A stretch of 64,000 nt of DNA. Source: Nageia nagi (taxonomy: Eukaryota > Pinophyta). The number at the start of each line of letters is the position of its first letter. Within the stretch, counting starts at the first letter, position 1. The position numbers and the translations under genes were made by a program. Shown here one piece after another: positions 22,216 through 34,166 of this stretch. Where the stretch lies: NCBI GenBank assembly GCA_050084985.1, contig JBITNC010000002.1, forward strand, positions 25,110,001 through 25,174,000, given 5' to 3'. The notes beneath the pieces are model-generated. The model was not told the origin of the DNA. It did not search any database and saw only the letters and a list, made by a program, of their open reading frames with translations.

Positions 22216-22648
22216 TTATATTATTTTTGAATTTATTTTAATATTTAGCAATTTTTAATTCATTTTGTTATTAAATTCAAAATAAATTAAATTTGATGTA
22301 ATTTTAATTTAATGTAATTTAATTTAATTTAATTGAATGTAAATTAAATGTACTATTGTACAATTAATTATAATCAAAATAATAAATTATATCAAATAAA
22401 TAAATAAATATAATTTAAAAATAATGAAATCTAAACTTAACACACATTAAAAATAGGTATAAAAAATAGCCATAATGAAATTAAAACTTAAAAAACATTA
22501 AAAATAAGTAATATAAGAAACATTCATAATTTAAAAATAATAAGGTTTCTTAATTATCATAAAAGAGTAATCAAACGATAGTGTATACAATCTCACTCAA
22601 CAAAAAATATCTTATGAATAACACATCTATGCTAATACCCTAAATCCT

Positions 22649-23420
22649 TCACTCACTATCACCACACCTAGTATATTCATCATCAAGATATCTATAGTCA
22701 TCAATATCTCTCTCATCATCATCGACATCCATGGTGGTAATTAGTTGCCCCTTCGGTTGATCCTTTTGTTCACCCTCCAACTGACTCTCCTCACCTTGCA
22801 AAAAAGAATTAAATAAATATTAGTAAACAAGCAAAAACTAAAAATTTTATGCATCAATATCAAATAATATAATTAATTAAAAACATGTAAAATATTACTT
22901 ACAATCTTAGCCGCTATCTTCAATTCTAACGCTTGAAAACCATGTTTAAGGGTATATTTCACTTCATCTTTTGAAGGATACCTACCATATTTATCATACT
23001 ACAAAAAAACATATTTAATTAAACAATATTTTAAATGTATAACTATTTACTTTAAAATATTAAATAAATAATTAAATATACTTACAAATCTTGATTCAAT
23101 CCCTATTTTTCCCAATTTGCCTGACTTATGTGTATAATCCATGAATAATGTGCTATATCAAGCATGCACAAATTTTTTGTACTATGATGGTTCATATGTG
23201 GATTCTCTATGTGCTTCTTCCTCCTCCACTTTCTTCACCAAGCTCTTGCACATTTTTTTATTAATATCAACATATCTACTTTCTTCATGCTTTTTTGGGA
23301 AGGTTTTTTATTTGTTTTCTTACCTTATCCCTCCTCCAATTTAAATTCTTTCCCATCTACTTCAATGTCCAATCTACACTCAATCCTTCACCAAACTTCT
23401 TTTTAAACATATCTATCACT
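22649..23420 (-). pseudogene. TnpA/Ptta-like remnant of the CACTA element
   Basis: The - strand shows exon-like pieces with good splice sites: a piece ending DYTHKSGKLGKIGIESRF then GTAAGT (to 23086), a piece 22998-22903 (YDKYGRYPSKDEVKYTLKHG) flanked by AG and GTAAGT, and a last acidic piece ending at TGA 22649-22651. The THKSG phrase resembles the plant Ptta/En/Spm transposase-associated domain, and the position opposite Tnp2 suits a CACTA accessory protein. The upstream part (about 23140-23420) has stops. Assignment to the TnpA side is inference. Confidence 0.4.
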
Positions 23421-23779
23421 CTTTATTTTCCTACGAAATACAGAATTTTTTAGAAAATATGGTAAAATATTAAATAAAAACTACTATTAATAATAATATA
23501 TAAAAAAAAACATATATACTTGTAGCACTTTGTTTTCTCCACTCATGATCTAATATGAGATCGAATTGATGGAAAGTGTGTTTTCTGAGAGTATCATAAA
23601 ACAAATATCCTAAAAAAAATTTGACAATATTAGTAAATGAATTTTATTTGTACTATAGGTTACTAAATGAAAAGTTGCTTCCAAGTGACAATGTCATCCC
23701 TTATTCATGTAGAAAAGCTTGAAAATTTTTGAAGGATGTAAGGGTATCATGTGTTTCATACCATGCTTGTATTAATGAT

Positions 23780-26700
23780 TGCATATTATAAGAGGATCAT
23801 ATGAAAATTTGAGTGTATATCCAAAGTGTGGAGCAAATGGATGTCATTCAAGAACTACATGGAATAATATTCCTCAAAAGGTTCTTCTCCATCTTCTAAT
23901 TATTGATAGATTCATTAGAATGTATAAGTGATTCACTTGCACAATATATCGATTGATATGCAAAAAATAAGAGTGAATATGATGTATTATGCATTCCTGA
24001 AGATTCTAGAGCAATTAAACATATAAAAAATATATGGCCCGATAAATTTTGAGATGAACTTAAAAGTGTCAGGTTGAATTAAGAAATTGATGATGTTAAT
24101 GCACATTCCATACAATCATCTAATTATTTAGTGTAGCCTATTTTTATAATCAATTATAACATACCTCCATGGATGTTCTTAAAAAATGAATATTTAATGT
24201 TAACTCTTTTAGTTCCTAGATCACATCAAGTGAAAAATATGAATATCTACCTTGAACCATTAATTGATGCACTGATGCAATTATGGAATAAAATTCAAAA
24301 TGTGATTGATATAAGTAGATCTATCCAACAAAAATCATTCACATTACATGGCATACTATGTTGGACTATAGATTATTATCCAGTTCTTAGTGTTTGTCGA
24401 GGTATGTATATATAATTTTTATTACATTTACAAGTATAATAGAATAATATATTGTAAATATTTAATTTTCTTTAACCAGATGATAATGTATTGTTTAATA
24501 AAAATGTCTTGTAGGCCTTTGTATAAAAGATTATCATGCTTGTCCATGATGTGCACAAAATCTCACAACAAGATATTCAAAACACTTGCAAAAGATGAAA
24601 TACCTTGGCCTTAGAAAATATTTACCATTGGAACATGAGTTTCAAAATATGAAATCACAGTTTAATGGTGAGATTGATCACACTATAACTCCTAATTATG
24701 CATCTTGTATTGATTGGTTGGAAAAGTACCAAAAAAGTGAAGAAAAATGTTGGAGAAGAGCCTTTGACAAAGGTATTGTTGAAGACCCAGAGGATGTTAT
24801 TGTTCAAAAAGATGATTTACTTGAAGGTGAAACTTAATAAAATATTATATCAATATATTTATTTATTTGAAAAAATAATTTCTAATATATCAATTTCATT
24901 ATGTTATCAATTAAATGTTTAAATTTATGCATGTTTTTAGGTATGAATAGATTGTCAATATTTTATAAACTAGAATACTAAAAGAATTTTGTAGTGACAT
25001 ATTTATTGGATCATATGCATATTGTAAATAATGTTGCATCTTCTTTATATCAATATACAAAAAAGCAAAGAATTAGACACTATTAAATTGAGATATGATT
25101 TAAAGGCCACCAAAATAAAGTGTTCCCTTTAGGTAACTAAACATTCGGATGGAACAACAAATGTACCTAATCCAGCCTCATGTATTATGACTAAAGCTGA
25201 AATGAACATTTTATACAATCTTGTTAAAATCATTAAAATACCAACAAGATATGCATCATCTCTAAGAAAAGCATTCACTATTGATGAAAAAATGGCAGGA
25301 TTAAAGTCTCATGATTATCACTTATTGAATGTTTTCTCGTATCATATGTATATCGAAATCCTTATATAAATTTGTATTAGTATATATGTTATTCATCTAT
25401 ATTTTTATTGATTTAATTTTTTTTGCAAATAATTTTTTCACTTGCAATTAGTGGATATGTAAGTTTACCTTCTGATCTAAGATATACAATTGGTCAACTA
25501 TCATTATTTTTAAGGTATTTTATGTTATTTACAATACTTCTCAATGAGAAAATATAGTATGATTATTGTTATTTTCTAGTTTTTAATACATTTTTATATC
25601 TGATGATATTAATTATATTTTTAGAAATAGGTGGTCAACTTCAAAGGAAATACATGTGAATGAAATCCATGGATGGTGCAGAGAAATTGTTGAAATTATT
25701 TGTAAATTTAAAAAAAAATGCCTATTGCTTTCATAGACATACAAGTGCATCTATTGATCCACCTAGTAAATGATATCGAAATAGAAGGCGTTATAAGTAC
25801 TAGAAGCATATTTTTTGTGGATAGATTTTTAAAAGTACTAAAAAGATTTGTTAGAAAAAAATCAAGACCAGAAGGATCTATGTGTGAGGGATACATTGCA
25901 TAAAAGTCTTTTTTTATGTAAGTGATTTTTTTATCTCAAATTCATGATTCAGCTCCAACAATATAGTTTCAAGAGGACAAATACATAGATAAATTAGAAG
26001 GGGAGATTCTAGAAACAACGAGAGACCATATTATCATAATAAAGGTACTAACTACATTTTAGATTATAATAATTTATATAAGTAATATGTACATGCAATT
26101 TTGATTTAATCTAATCAATAGTTACTAACGAGTATATTTTATGTCATCATTAAATTATAGATCATGACATGTATGAATCTATAAATGATTTTGTCATGAT
26201 GAATATAGAATGTTGTAAAGAATGGATTGAATTGTATGATATGAAAAGAAGTGCAGTTCCAACATAATGCACTTTATTTTGTAGTGAAAATCCAATGAGA
26301 ACACCTATACATGCACATCTAAGAGATAAAAATTGGCTAAAAGAGTGTCCAAGGTCATAGATAAAATAAATAATTGAAGAGAAATTAGTTAAAGGTGCAG
26401 AAGAAAAAATCTATGAAGATGCTTTAAATATAGTTGATGGATGCAATTATGAAATAATTATTCATTTATTCATATGCATCTAAGTTTAAATTATTTTATA
26501 ATATAATTGCAGTCACTATAAATATAATGAGTTCACTAATAACATTTACATGTAAGTGTGTGTAAACATTATCTTTCTCTACAATGTGGGTATATGGTCA
26601 ACAATTCAGAATTGAAAAGAAAGATAATAATAGAATGACATTTGGCTATGGAGTGATGGTTGATTTTGACTAAGCAAGTTGTGCAAGTACAAAATATACA

Positions 26701-27036
26701 AACTTAATAGAAGGAAAAATACAATACATTAGAAAAATTCAAGAAATCTTAAATTTGAATTTTAAATCATTCAAGTGTGTAGTATTTAAATGTAGATGGT
26801 TAGAAGGATTTGTAAATAGAAGAACAATTTTACATGATATGCCTAGTGGTTATTATGCAATTGACTCCACACGATATTTACTTCAAGAAAAAGAGCCTTA
26901 TATTTTACCACAACATTGTAGTCAAATATTTTTCTATCCAAATATACTAGATAAAAAGATGTGGTTTTTAATTGATTGTGATCTTAGAGGGAAACATATT
27001 GTACGTCTTATTAATGAAAATAATAATGATTATTAA
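23780..27036 (+). pseudogene. CACTA transposase remnant (Tnp2, DUF4218, DUF4216)
   Basis: Blocks are in family order. Tnp2 begins near 23817 (YPKCGANGCHSRTTWNNIPQ), continues through YNIPPWMFLKNEYLMLTLLV (about 24149) and MNIYLEPLIDALMQLWNKI, to an ILCWTIDYYPVL block near 24351. Later come KMKYLGLRKYLP (about 24594) and LPSDLRYTIGQLSLFLR (about 25461). A DUF4218 block lies near 25718 (FIDIQVHLLIHLV; later KSRPEGSMCEGYIA). A DUF4216 block spans about 26730-27036 (VVFKCRWLEGFVNRR). Intron-like gaps and many stops separate the blocks. Tnp2 would recognise and cut the element ends in the nucleus; no functional enzyme can come from this copy. Confidence 0.85.
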
Positions 27037-27529
27037 AATAATATATTTCATGAATTAAACATTATATATTTTAATTGCAGTATTTTTTATTAATGTAATG
27101 TAATTTGCATACTACATTTTCATTTTAAATATTTATAAAAATAAATCATTGAAAATTAATCAACAAAATACCTTGTTAACATATGATGTGTTGTTCTAAT
27201 AAATCGCCACTTGAAATTTTCAAAATTGCATGTCTAATACTCCCTGATGATTTCATGTTTAGCAATAAGATGATCAATGGCATAAACATAAATAGATGGG
27301 ACAATCTCTCATAGGATTTAGCTTGGGAATCATAACCACTAAGCTTGTAACCAAGACCAAAACTGCCTCTATCAGCACTTTGCCTCCTCTTCCTAGATAA
27401 TCTGACACCATGTCAAAATATAGGCTATAGATTACAACAAATATCAATGCAATTTATATATGAAAATCATGAACATAATGTCAAAATAAACTTCACATGA
27501 ATCATCAAATTAAACATCAAATAAAATAA

Positions 27530-27839
27530 CAAATTTTAAAGTAATAAAGCATCATTAAAATATCAACATCATTTTTTATAACAAACATGTATCAACCATA
27601 TCACTGAATAAAGTGTCATTAAAATATCAACAACCTACATTAAAAGAAGCTTCAAAAGAAATGTCACTTTTATAAGAAAAAAATATCACTCGAAGTATCA
27701 TGTGGAACATCAAAAAAAGCATCAAAATATTTGTTTGACATCCTTTGATGTAAACATTCTAGATAGTAACTTTTTTGCATCATGACATTAAAATGCTTTT
27801 TTTGAGACGTTGATGCGAAATGGCCAAAACATAGTAGTG
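27530..27839. repeat. Right subterminal repeats and terminal inverted repeat of the CACTA element
   Basis: ATCAA/GCATCA words recur (AAGCATCATTAAAATATCAA, GTGTCATTAAAATATCAA and others) up to the TAGTAGTG end. Confidence 0.65.
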
Positions 27840-28015
27840 GATTAAGGGTATCCTTGTTGATGTAGCCATGAATTTTATATCCTCCAATTCTTGAAATATA
27901 TGCATTTATATTTACATCATGCATCTTATCAAAAAATTCCCTATCCTTGTGTATTCTTCCATGTTTTACATCCATGTCTATTTTACAACCACAACATTTG
28001 ATGAAAAGAAATTTT
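27840..28015 (-). pseudogene. PPR-like sequence, piece right of the CACTA element
   Basis: On the - strand it reads GRIHKDREFFDKMHDVN, with a following IGGYKIHGYINKDTL phrase, a PPR motif. It continues the unit broken at 21832. Confidence 0.72.
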
Positions 28016-28244
28016 AACTATTGATCTGAAATGGATTTTCAAAGTCATAAAAAAAGTGTTTTTTTAAATTTCTCTTTTTGTTAATTTAATTAGATCATAT
28101 CGAAGAGATCTCTTCCATGATTCCAACATTTTAATGGGGAGTAAAATCGATTCTTGAATCAAACAATAATACATTTTGAAGATTTAAAAAAAAAAAAAAA
28201 TTATCATTTGGTAGGACCAACAAAAGTGACATGATAGGTACAAT
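28016..28244. other. AT-rich spacer, nothing recognised
   Basis: The sequence includes an A-run of 15 near 28186. No frame or family motif. Confidence 0.4.
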
Positions 28245-28750
28245 TTTTGGAATGTATAATGCATTATTGTAAAGGTTTGTATTAAATCTTCTATGTAAAT
28301 TCACTAATACTTAAGGGTATCATTTGATACCTTAAGTATTTAAGTGAATATGATAATGTAACTTGTCCTACACTCCATGTCATGAGCATGCTGCTTGGGT
28401 AAAAGGATGTGCATGGCATGCTTTTGTACATTGGATAAAAGGGTGATCCAAAGAGGGATTTTGGCCTATAAATAGAAGGCTGCCTCTTTTTGATAACACA
28501 CCAATTATGGAGTGAAGTTATGCTATAGGATAGAAGTGTAGAAGATGAGATTAGGAGGATTGTAAGAGAGTTGTATTTGTGATTGAAGTAAAGATCTAGT
28601 TAGTGGATGTACTTCTAGTTGGAGGAATCACTTTACATCTTGAGTTACTTTGTGATATTATCTTATTTGTGAGTTTGTTAGATGTGTATTGTGAGTTTTT
28701 CAAGAGATCTTTGTTGTTTAGGAATCATCTTGTTAGTGTTAGTTCCTTCA
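28245..28750 (+). repeat. 5' LTR of B3
   Basis: 506 bp, ending GTTAGTTCCTTCA. It matches the LTRs at 49072-49560, 40916-41408, 36864-37390 and 38201-38699 (all - strand). Confidence 0.88.
28466..28475 (+). promoter_or_regulatory. TATA box of the B3 LTR
   Basis: CTATAAATAG in the phrase GGCCTATAAATAGAAGGC, conserved in the family-B LTR copies. Confidence 0.65.
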
Positions 28751-28753
28751 AAT

Positions 28754-28765
28754 TGGTATCAGAGC
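28754..28765 (+). other. Primer-binding site of B3 (initiator tRNA-Met)
   Basis: TGGTATCAGAGC three bases after the LTR end. Confidence 0.88.
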
Positions 28766-29229
28766 ACCTTGAAAGCTCCTCTTCACATCCTTTATGTGGA
28801 AGCTCTTCTTCATTCCTCAATTTAACTCTTCATTGTGAGGTAAAATCGAGAAAAGGTATAATGTCTTTCATTTTGTATTTTGAGATTATTTTTTCTAATG
28901 ATACTAACATATTTTGAGTCATGTGTTAGTTAATTTCTTTATCGAAAAATATGGTCAAAATAGCAATATAATGCAATTTTGTTTATACTAACCCTTTAAG
29001 TTGCAATGTTTGTTGCTTAATACATTGATATACTCTATATTCAAAAGGATAGTACACAAAATTTGCATATTATTGAAAGAAAAAAAATTTGGCACCTTAT
29101 TAGGCTATTTTTGCTAACTTATTGGAAAAATATTTTGAAAAGCAAAAGGGGGAGAAGAGATTTTTTTTTCAAAACATATATATGTATTTTCTAAAAATAA
29201 TAAATTTTGAAAAATTGCCTCAGTTTTCT

Positions 29230-29455
29230 CTAATGGTGTCATGGAGTACAAAGGCAACACCAAGTAGGTTCTGCTTATTACATAAGGACTTGACACCTTT
29301 TGCAACTCCAATAATCAGATTTAATTGATGCTCCTTTTTAAAGTAATTAGGCACTTGCTCAAATGGTATCATTGAGTACAAAGGCAAGGCTAAGTAGGAT
29401 CTCCCTATTACACAAGAACTCGGTACCTTTTGCAACTCCAACAATGGGGTTTAAG
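29230..29455 (+). repeat. Tandem duplication, ~128-bp period, in the B3 leader
   Basis: TCTAATGGTGTCATGGAGTA (29230) and TCAAATGGTATCATTGAGTA (29358) begin two similar ~97-bp copies that both end in CTTTTGCAACTCCAA-type text. Confidence 0.8.
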
Positions 29456-29970
29456 CATAAGGTGCACCATCGACCTCTACCTCCATGCAGCCTTTGTTTA
29501 GTATGAGTTATGTCGATCACAACTTAAAGCAACCTTACCATGAGGCACATGATTTCATTTTATTAGAGCTTCCCTTAAATGTTTTTTACCCATTTCCTTC
29601 AATGCATCATGCCCTTTCTATATCTATACATGTAGATTCTGAGGACTTCATTTTCATAGCATTGAGAGTCTTCAAACCATAAAGCTTCAAAACATTTCCA
29701 TGGGTGTTGTATCGACTTCCAATCACCACAATACTTACCTTACAACACCCTCCAAAGCATAAAAGCTTACGTAATTTAACTCATTTAAGTTGGAAAAACT
29801 TTCTTAGAACCTTTTAATTGCAAAATTTTTCTTCTCTGTGAACTCTTGAAATCCATGAACTATTATTGTTTTCATCCAATCTCATCCTTGAATGGTTAAA
29901 CTATGAAGGAAGAGGCCATGAACAATTAGATCTAACCCTCACCAAGCAATCTTGAAAATAATTTCAAGGT

Positions 29971-29975
29971 TAAAA
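29971..29975. repeat. Target-site duplication TAAAA of element D (left copy)
   Basis: TAAAA precedes the 5' LTR and recurs at 32574-32578 after the 3' LTR. Confidence 0.88.
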
Positions 29976-30294
29976 TGTTAGGTCCCTATACATTATTATT
30001 GTTAGGTCGGCTATGGTTATTATTATTTCCTTACATTATTATTGTTATGTCGGCTAGTGTCCTTTCATTGTAGTGGTACCCTTTGGACTCCTATATATAC
30101 TAAGGAGGTATTATCATTTGAGATGTCTATTGTTGTGTAATTGATGTGATGTAAAGGAGGTTGCCCCTCGAAGTGGCTTATTACAAAGGAGGTTGCCCCC
30201 TCAAAGTGGCTTATTATAGATTTTATCTCTTATTCAATGTGTTGAGCTTTCTCTTTGGTGATTTTATGCTATTTTGGGAACTTTGTTCATAACA
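29976..30294 (+). repeat. 5' LTR of element D (319 bp)
   Basis: Matches 32287-32573 but carries one extra copy of a ~31-bp phrase (AAAGGAGGTTGCCCC...GTGGCTTATTA, twice near 30155-30220). A TATA-like CTATATATAC is at 30091-30100. Confidence 0.92.
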
Positions 30295-30296
30295 TT

Positions 30297-30308
30297 TGGT
30301 ACTAGAGC
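30297..30308 (+). other. Primer-binding site of element D (altered tRNA-Met type)
   Basis: TGGTACTAGAGC, differing from TGGTATCAGAGC at two adjacent bases, lies two bases after the LTR. Confidence 0.7.
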
Positions 30309-31330
30309 AGAAGATTCTAGGGTTTCACGGCTCAAAACTAGTCATCGTGGAATTTTTCCTACCAATTTTGTTTCGAAAGAATTTAGATTCTAAAATTTAT
30401 TGGGTTTTTATAAGACATATCAAAGAAGTTACAGTTCAAATTTCAGCTTCTAATTCAATATATTTTTCAAGTTACACTCAGGGGAAGTTAAAGTTTGTGA
30501 CTAGTCTCAAAAGCAGGTCTGAAATAAGTGTTCTAGCTAAAAAGGGTATATCTGAAGTTTATAGCTCCAAACTAGGTGAGACATATTGGATTGGTTAGGT
30601 TACAGATTGAAGTTTATTTGTTACAATTTTCAAGGTCTAGGAATAAATAGGTGACACAAGGCACTTCATACAAGTTCACTCTTCTAAAAAATCCAAAAAT
30701 CAGCACATTTTGGGAAAGTTGCAGCCATTTCCTCTTGGACTATCAGAATTTGATGAAATCTATGGCATTGAAAAGAAGACATCTGAGGCTACCATAGGTA
30801 GAAATTTCAGATTCTAAAGGGCCAAAATTTCAAATTTACATCGGTTGGAAGGTCAGATAATAGAATAGTCTCCAAATCATGGTTTAAAAAGGTACAATTT
30901 ATTTATTTATTTTTTAATTTTGCATATATTTTGATTGGAAGGTCTATTTGGGTTGATTCAAAATATATTGGGAAGATAATAAAGAGGAGATTCTTGTAGA
31001 TATAGACATGTTCTAGCATCTTTAAACATAGGAGCTATCGTTACTTTGCCAGCACTGCATCCCGAGGAATTGTGGTCTCCTACAACTTACTCGCAATATA
31101 TCGCTTAGGCCACTGTTGGATTCTCTCATGTACCTTTGAGTATATAGAGAGGCCATCATTCTCATGCACGTACATGGTATATAGAGATGTCCTTTAGGAT
31201 TCCCTCACGTATCGCGAGTATATTAGCAAGGGCCCTTTTCGAATGGTTGTGCATTAGACAACACTATCACAAATTTGAGCTCCCACGTACCTGGCGTATA
31301 TAGGGAGACCCCCTAGAATACTTAGTCAAA

Positions 31331-32242
31331 ATGCCACCGAAAAAAAATGCTACACCAACTAGACCTCTATAGGGTTCATCCATGACTATAGCAGAAAGTG
31401 AAGACATATTCTTTTGAATATCCCAAGTGGAAGAATTGGTTAAAGAGTGTGTAAAAAAGGGTGATATGGAGGAATTAAAAAAGGATTTGACAAAAGAGTT
31501 GGCGAATAAAATGGTTCAATATATGGAAAAGATTTTTCAACTCATACAAAACCCAGAGGGAAAGATTCCTAAAGATGTTGATATGGCCTAGGGTTATCAG
31601 GAAAATAATGATATTGTTCAAGGAGATAAACCCTTCATTAATAAGCCTAATTCAAGAGGATATGCTTCTATTGATGGAAGTAATCAAGCATGGTTCTCAA
31701 GGGGAATCCAAATCCCCAAGATCGACATGAGGAAGTTTGATGGAAGGGACCCCATCACTTGGATATTTCAAATGGAGCACTTTTTGATCTACACCAAGTA
31801 CCAACATCACAAAAAGTAACTATTGCATCCTTGTATCTAGTGCCTGAGCAGGTTGTATGGTACCAATGGCTTTGTGAACGTAAAAAGGGTTCTATTATAT
31901 CTTGGTCCATTTTTACAAAGGAACTGATAGCCTACCATGAGGATGTTAAGAATAATTCCTTCTTTACTCAATTGATAAATCTAAAGCAAGAAGGTTCAGT
32001 GATGGAGCACATTCAACAATTTCAAAAGTTGAGTCTTAGAGTGAAGGATATAACAGATGATAGATTGTTGGATCTCTTTATGGGAACCTTAAAGGATAAA
32101 ATTCAACATGAGGTGCATCTATTTGAAACCAACATCCTTAGATATGGCTTTTAGGATGGTAAGGAAGGTTGAAAGTAAAAATATGGCAATGGCTAAATAT
32201 TCCACATGGGAAGATGAGAAATTTCTACAGAAGCATCCATAA
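31331..32242 (+). pseudogene. gag remnant of element D
   Basis: The frame from ATG 31331 is basic at the start (MPPKKNATPTRPL). It has early in-frame stops, shifts frame near 31800 and shifts back near 32140, ending at TAA 32240-32242. The core shows the gypsy gag pattern: IPKIDMRKFDGRDPITWIFQ, VVWYQWLCERKKGSIISW and LINLKQEGSVMEHIQQFQKL, then a tail with MAFRMVRKVESKNMAMAK. The product would be a capsid-type protein. No zinc knuckle was found. Confidence 0.82.
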
Positions 32243-32272
32243 CTACTAAAATGTTGAGGACAACATTTTTTT

Positions 32273-32286
32273 TAAGGAGAGGGGCA
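32273..32286 (+). other. Polypurine tract of element D
   Basis: AAGGAGAGGGGCA runs up to the TG of the 3' LTR. Confidence 0.7.
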
Positions 32287-32573
32287 TGTTAGGTCCCTAT
32301 ACATTATTATTGTTAGGTCGGCTATGGTTATTGTTATTTCCTTACATTATTATTATTATGTCGGCTAGTGTCCTTTCATTGTAGTGGCACCCCTTGGACT
32401 CCTATATATACTAAGGAGGTATTATCATTTGAGATGTCTATTGTTGTGTAATTGATGTGATGTAAAGGAGGTTGCCCCTTTGAAGTGGCTTATTATAGAT
32501 TTTATCTCTTATTCAATGCATTGAGCTCTCTCTTTGGTGATTTTATGCTATTTTGGGAACTTTGTTCATAACA
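32287..32573 (+). repeat. 3' LTR of element D (287 bp)
   Basis: Near copy of 29976-30294, one 31-bp unit shorter, followed by TAAAA. Confidence 0.92.
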
Positions 32574-32578
32574 TAAAA

Positions 32579-34166
32579 CCCTCACCAGCAAGAATGTTTC
32601 CAACCAATGCCTTTGACATCATGACTTTGTCCTCCACTTACTACCAGACCTCACACCTCCCTCTGCTCACCACCAAACCTCTCCTCTCACACGATTGATT
32701 CTCCTTTCCTAAGTATCTCGTGCCACGTGCCTATCTTGACTGGGTGGTTCTCCCTTCTTTACCAATTTTTTTCCTATATAATGTTGACTTTAAATCCACG
32801 TGAGCCCTACGCACTATCCTCCTTTCCTATTTCCTTTTTTTTAGGAACTCCTTAATTCTTGTTTGTTGCATTACTTATGAGGCATTTAATTTTTTACTTT
32901 CTTACAAGTAACCTCTTCTTTTATCATGACATTCCTATTACATGGAGTACAATAAAAAAAGGGGAGATCATTAAATTTTATGACAAATTTAATGCATCTA
33001 GATGGAGTGTGGGCTTTATATGTCCTTCTAAATGCATTAAGTGGAATAAGACTTCACCTAAGCCTTTAATGTCTTACAAGTAATCATTTTTTCTTGCTAA
33101 ATTAAACCAAGTTTTTTTTTTTTTTTTTTTGGATTATAATTTTTAAGTAAAAAAGGGGGAATTTATATGAATTTTTTTACTTAAAGTTAAATTTTATGCA
33201 TAAATACTTATTTGTTAAGTTAATGCATACTTATGCTTAGTACTTAATTTTTAAGTTAAATGCTTATATTTTTAAGTTAAATTTTATGCATGCTTAAATA
33301 CTTATTTGTTAAGTAAATGCATACTTATGCTTAGTGCATGCTTAGTACTTAATTTTTAAGCTAACAATGCACTTTTTTTTAAGAACTTATTTGTTAAGTC
33401 AATAAATGCATGCTTAGTACTTAAATTTTATGCATGCCTAATACTTGCTTAGAACTTAATTTTTTGGTGATAAACGCTTAAGGACTTAAAATTTTAGTTA
33501 GATACTTAATTTTTAAAGTCAAATAATGCATGCTTAAAGACTTAATTTTTAAATGCTTAGGATTTAAAACTTTTAAGATGCATGTTTATGATTGAAAGGA
33601 AAGCATGTTGAGTATTTATCCTTTATGCAAAGTTAATTTATGCAAATTATAGAATTAATTATCATTTTTTACAAAGTTAACTTGTGCAAAACATGGACCT
33701 ATGAAAAGATGTCCTTTAGGGGTTAGTAAATAATACCCATTGGACTCTTAAAATTCCATGTTATGAATGGATGGTGTTTATTTATGCTCTTTACTTCATG
33801 TTTTATCATTTGCTTTATTTACTTATGCAAAAATGCAAACATTGATATGAGCAACCCCTTAAAATGAACAAATCCACACGTACATTCTGCAACATGACTT
33901 GTTTGGGGAGCCATGAGATGAGGATAGATGGACTAGAGCCCTTAAGTCTGATGATCCAAGTGGTGAAAAGTTTGTACTTATTAATTTCTCTTAAGTCCTC
34001 TATTGATCTAGATTTAACTTCAATAGGTGGACAAGTATGTGTGTAGTGATACCACATATCCGCACGTCCATTCAGGGATTATCCTCATAACTTAGGAGGA
34101 CAACTTAAAACCTAATCAAGATTAATAATTTGACCAATCCAATAAACATTGAAACCTTGGAAAATA
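32579..34166 (+). other. Leader of B3, right of element D
   Basis: No gene. It holds a pyrimidine-rich stretch (32600-32850), a T-run of 21 near 33112, a repetitive AT stretch (33170-33600) and a block (33605-34160) that matches the leaders of B1 and B2. Confidence 0.75.
33170..33600. repeat. Low-complexity AT repeat in the B3 leader
   Basis: Words such as TACTTAATTTTTAAGTTAAA and ATGCATGCTTA recur many times. The corresponding part of B2 (about 47090-47480) is rich in AAGCATGCATC words on the + strand. Confidence 0.7.

Larger units (their letters stand above)
21833..27839 (+). mobile_element. CACTA (En/Spm) DNA transposon, decayed, 6.0 kb
   Basis: The ends are CACTACTA (21833) and TAGTAGTG (27832-27839). 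Inside are Tnp2-type transposase, DUF4218 and DUF4216 remnants in the normal CACTA order on the + strand, plus a TnpA/Ptta-like remnant on the - strand. The flanking three bases are TAT and GAT, consistent with a 3-bp target duplication with one change. The flanks join into an uninterrupted PPR repeat unit, as seen in the neighbouring unit near 21490, so both borders are supported. Subterminal copies of GCATCAA-like words crowd both ends, the arrangement bound by TnpA in En/Spm. Confidence 0.9.
29976..32573 (+). mobile_element. Gag-only non-autonomous LTR retrotransposon D (2.6 kb)
   Basis: LTRs 29976-30294 and 32287-32573 begin TGTTAGGTCCC and end CATAACA. A primer site, a purine tract and a perfect TAAAA duplication are present. 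The internal 2.0 kb has a long untranslated leader and a gag remnant but no protease, reverse transcriptase, RNase H or integrase. It must have been moved by enzymes supplied from elsewhere. Gag style is gypsy. Confidence 0.92.
28245..34166 (+). mobile_element. Family B copia element B3: 5' LTR and leader only, truncated
   Basis: 5' LTR (28245-28750), tRNA-Met primer site and the long family-B leader, colinear with the leader of B2. Gag-pol and the 3' LTR are absent: the sequence switches near 34166, just before the gag start would be expected, to a family-B LTR on the opposite strand (B4). Gag-only element D (29976-32573) is nested inside the leader. The LTR begins TTTTTGG where others have TGTTGG, a mutated end. 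Confidence 0.82.

Noticed and set aside
33105-33130. T-run considered as a LINE or SINE poly(A) tail on the - strand
   Set aside because: It lies inside colinear B3 leader sequence and no LINE text adjoins it.
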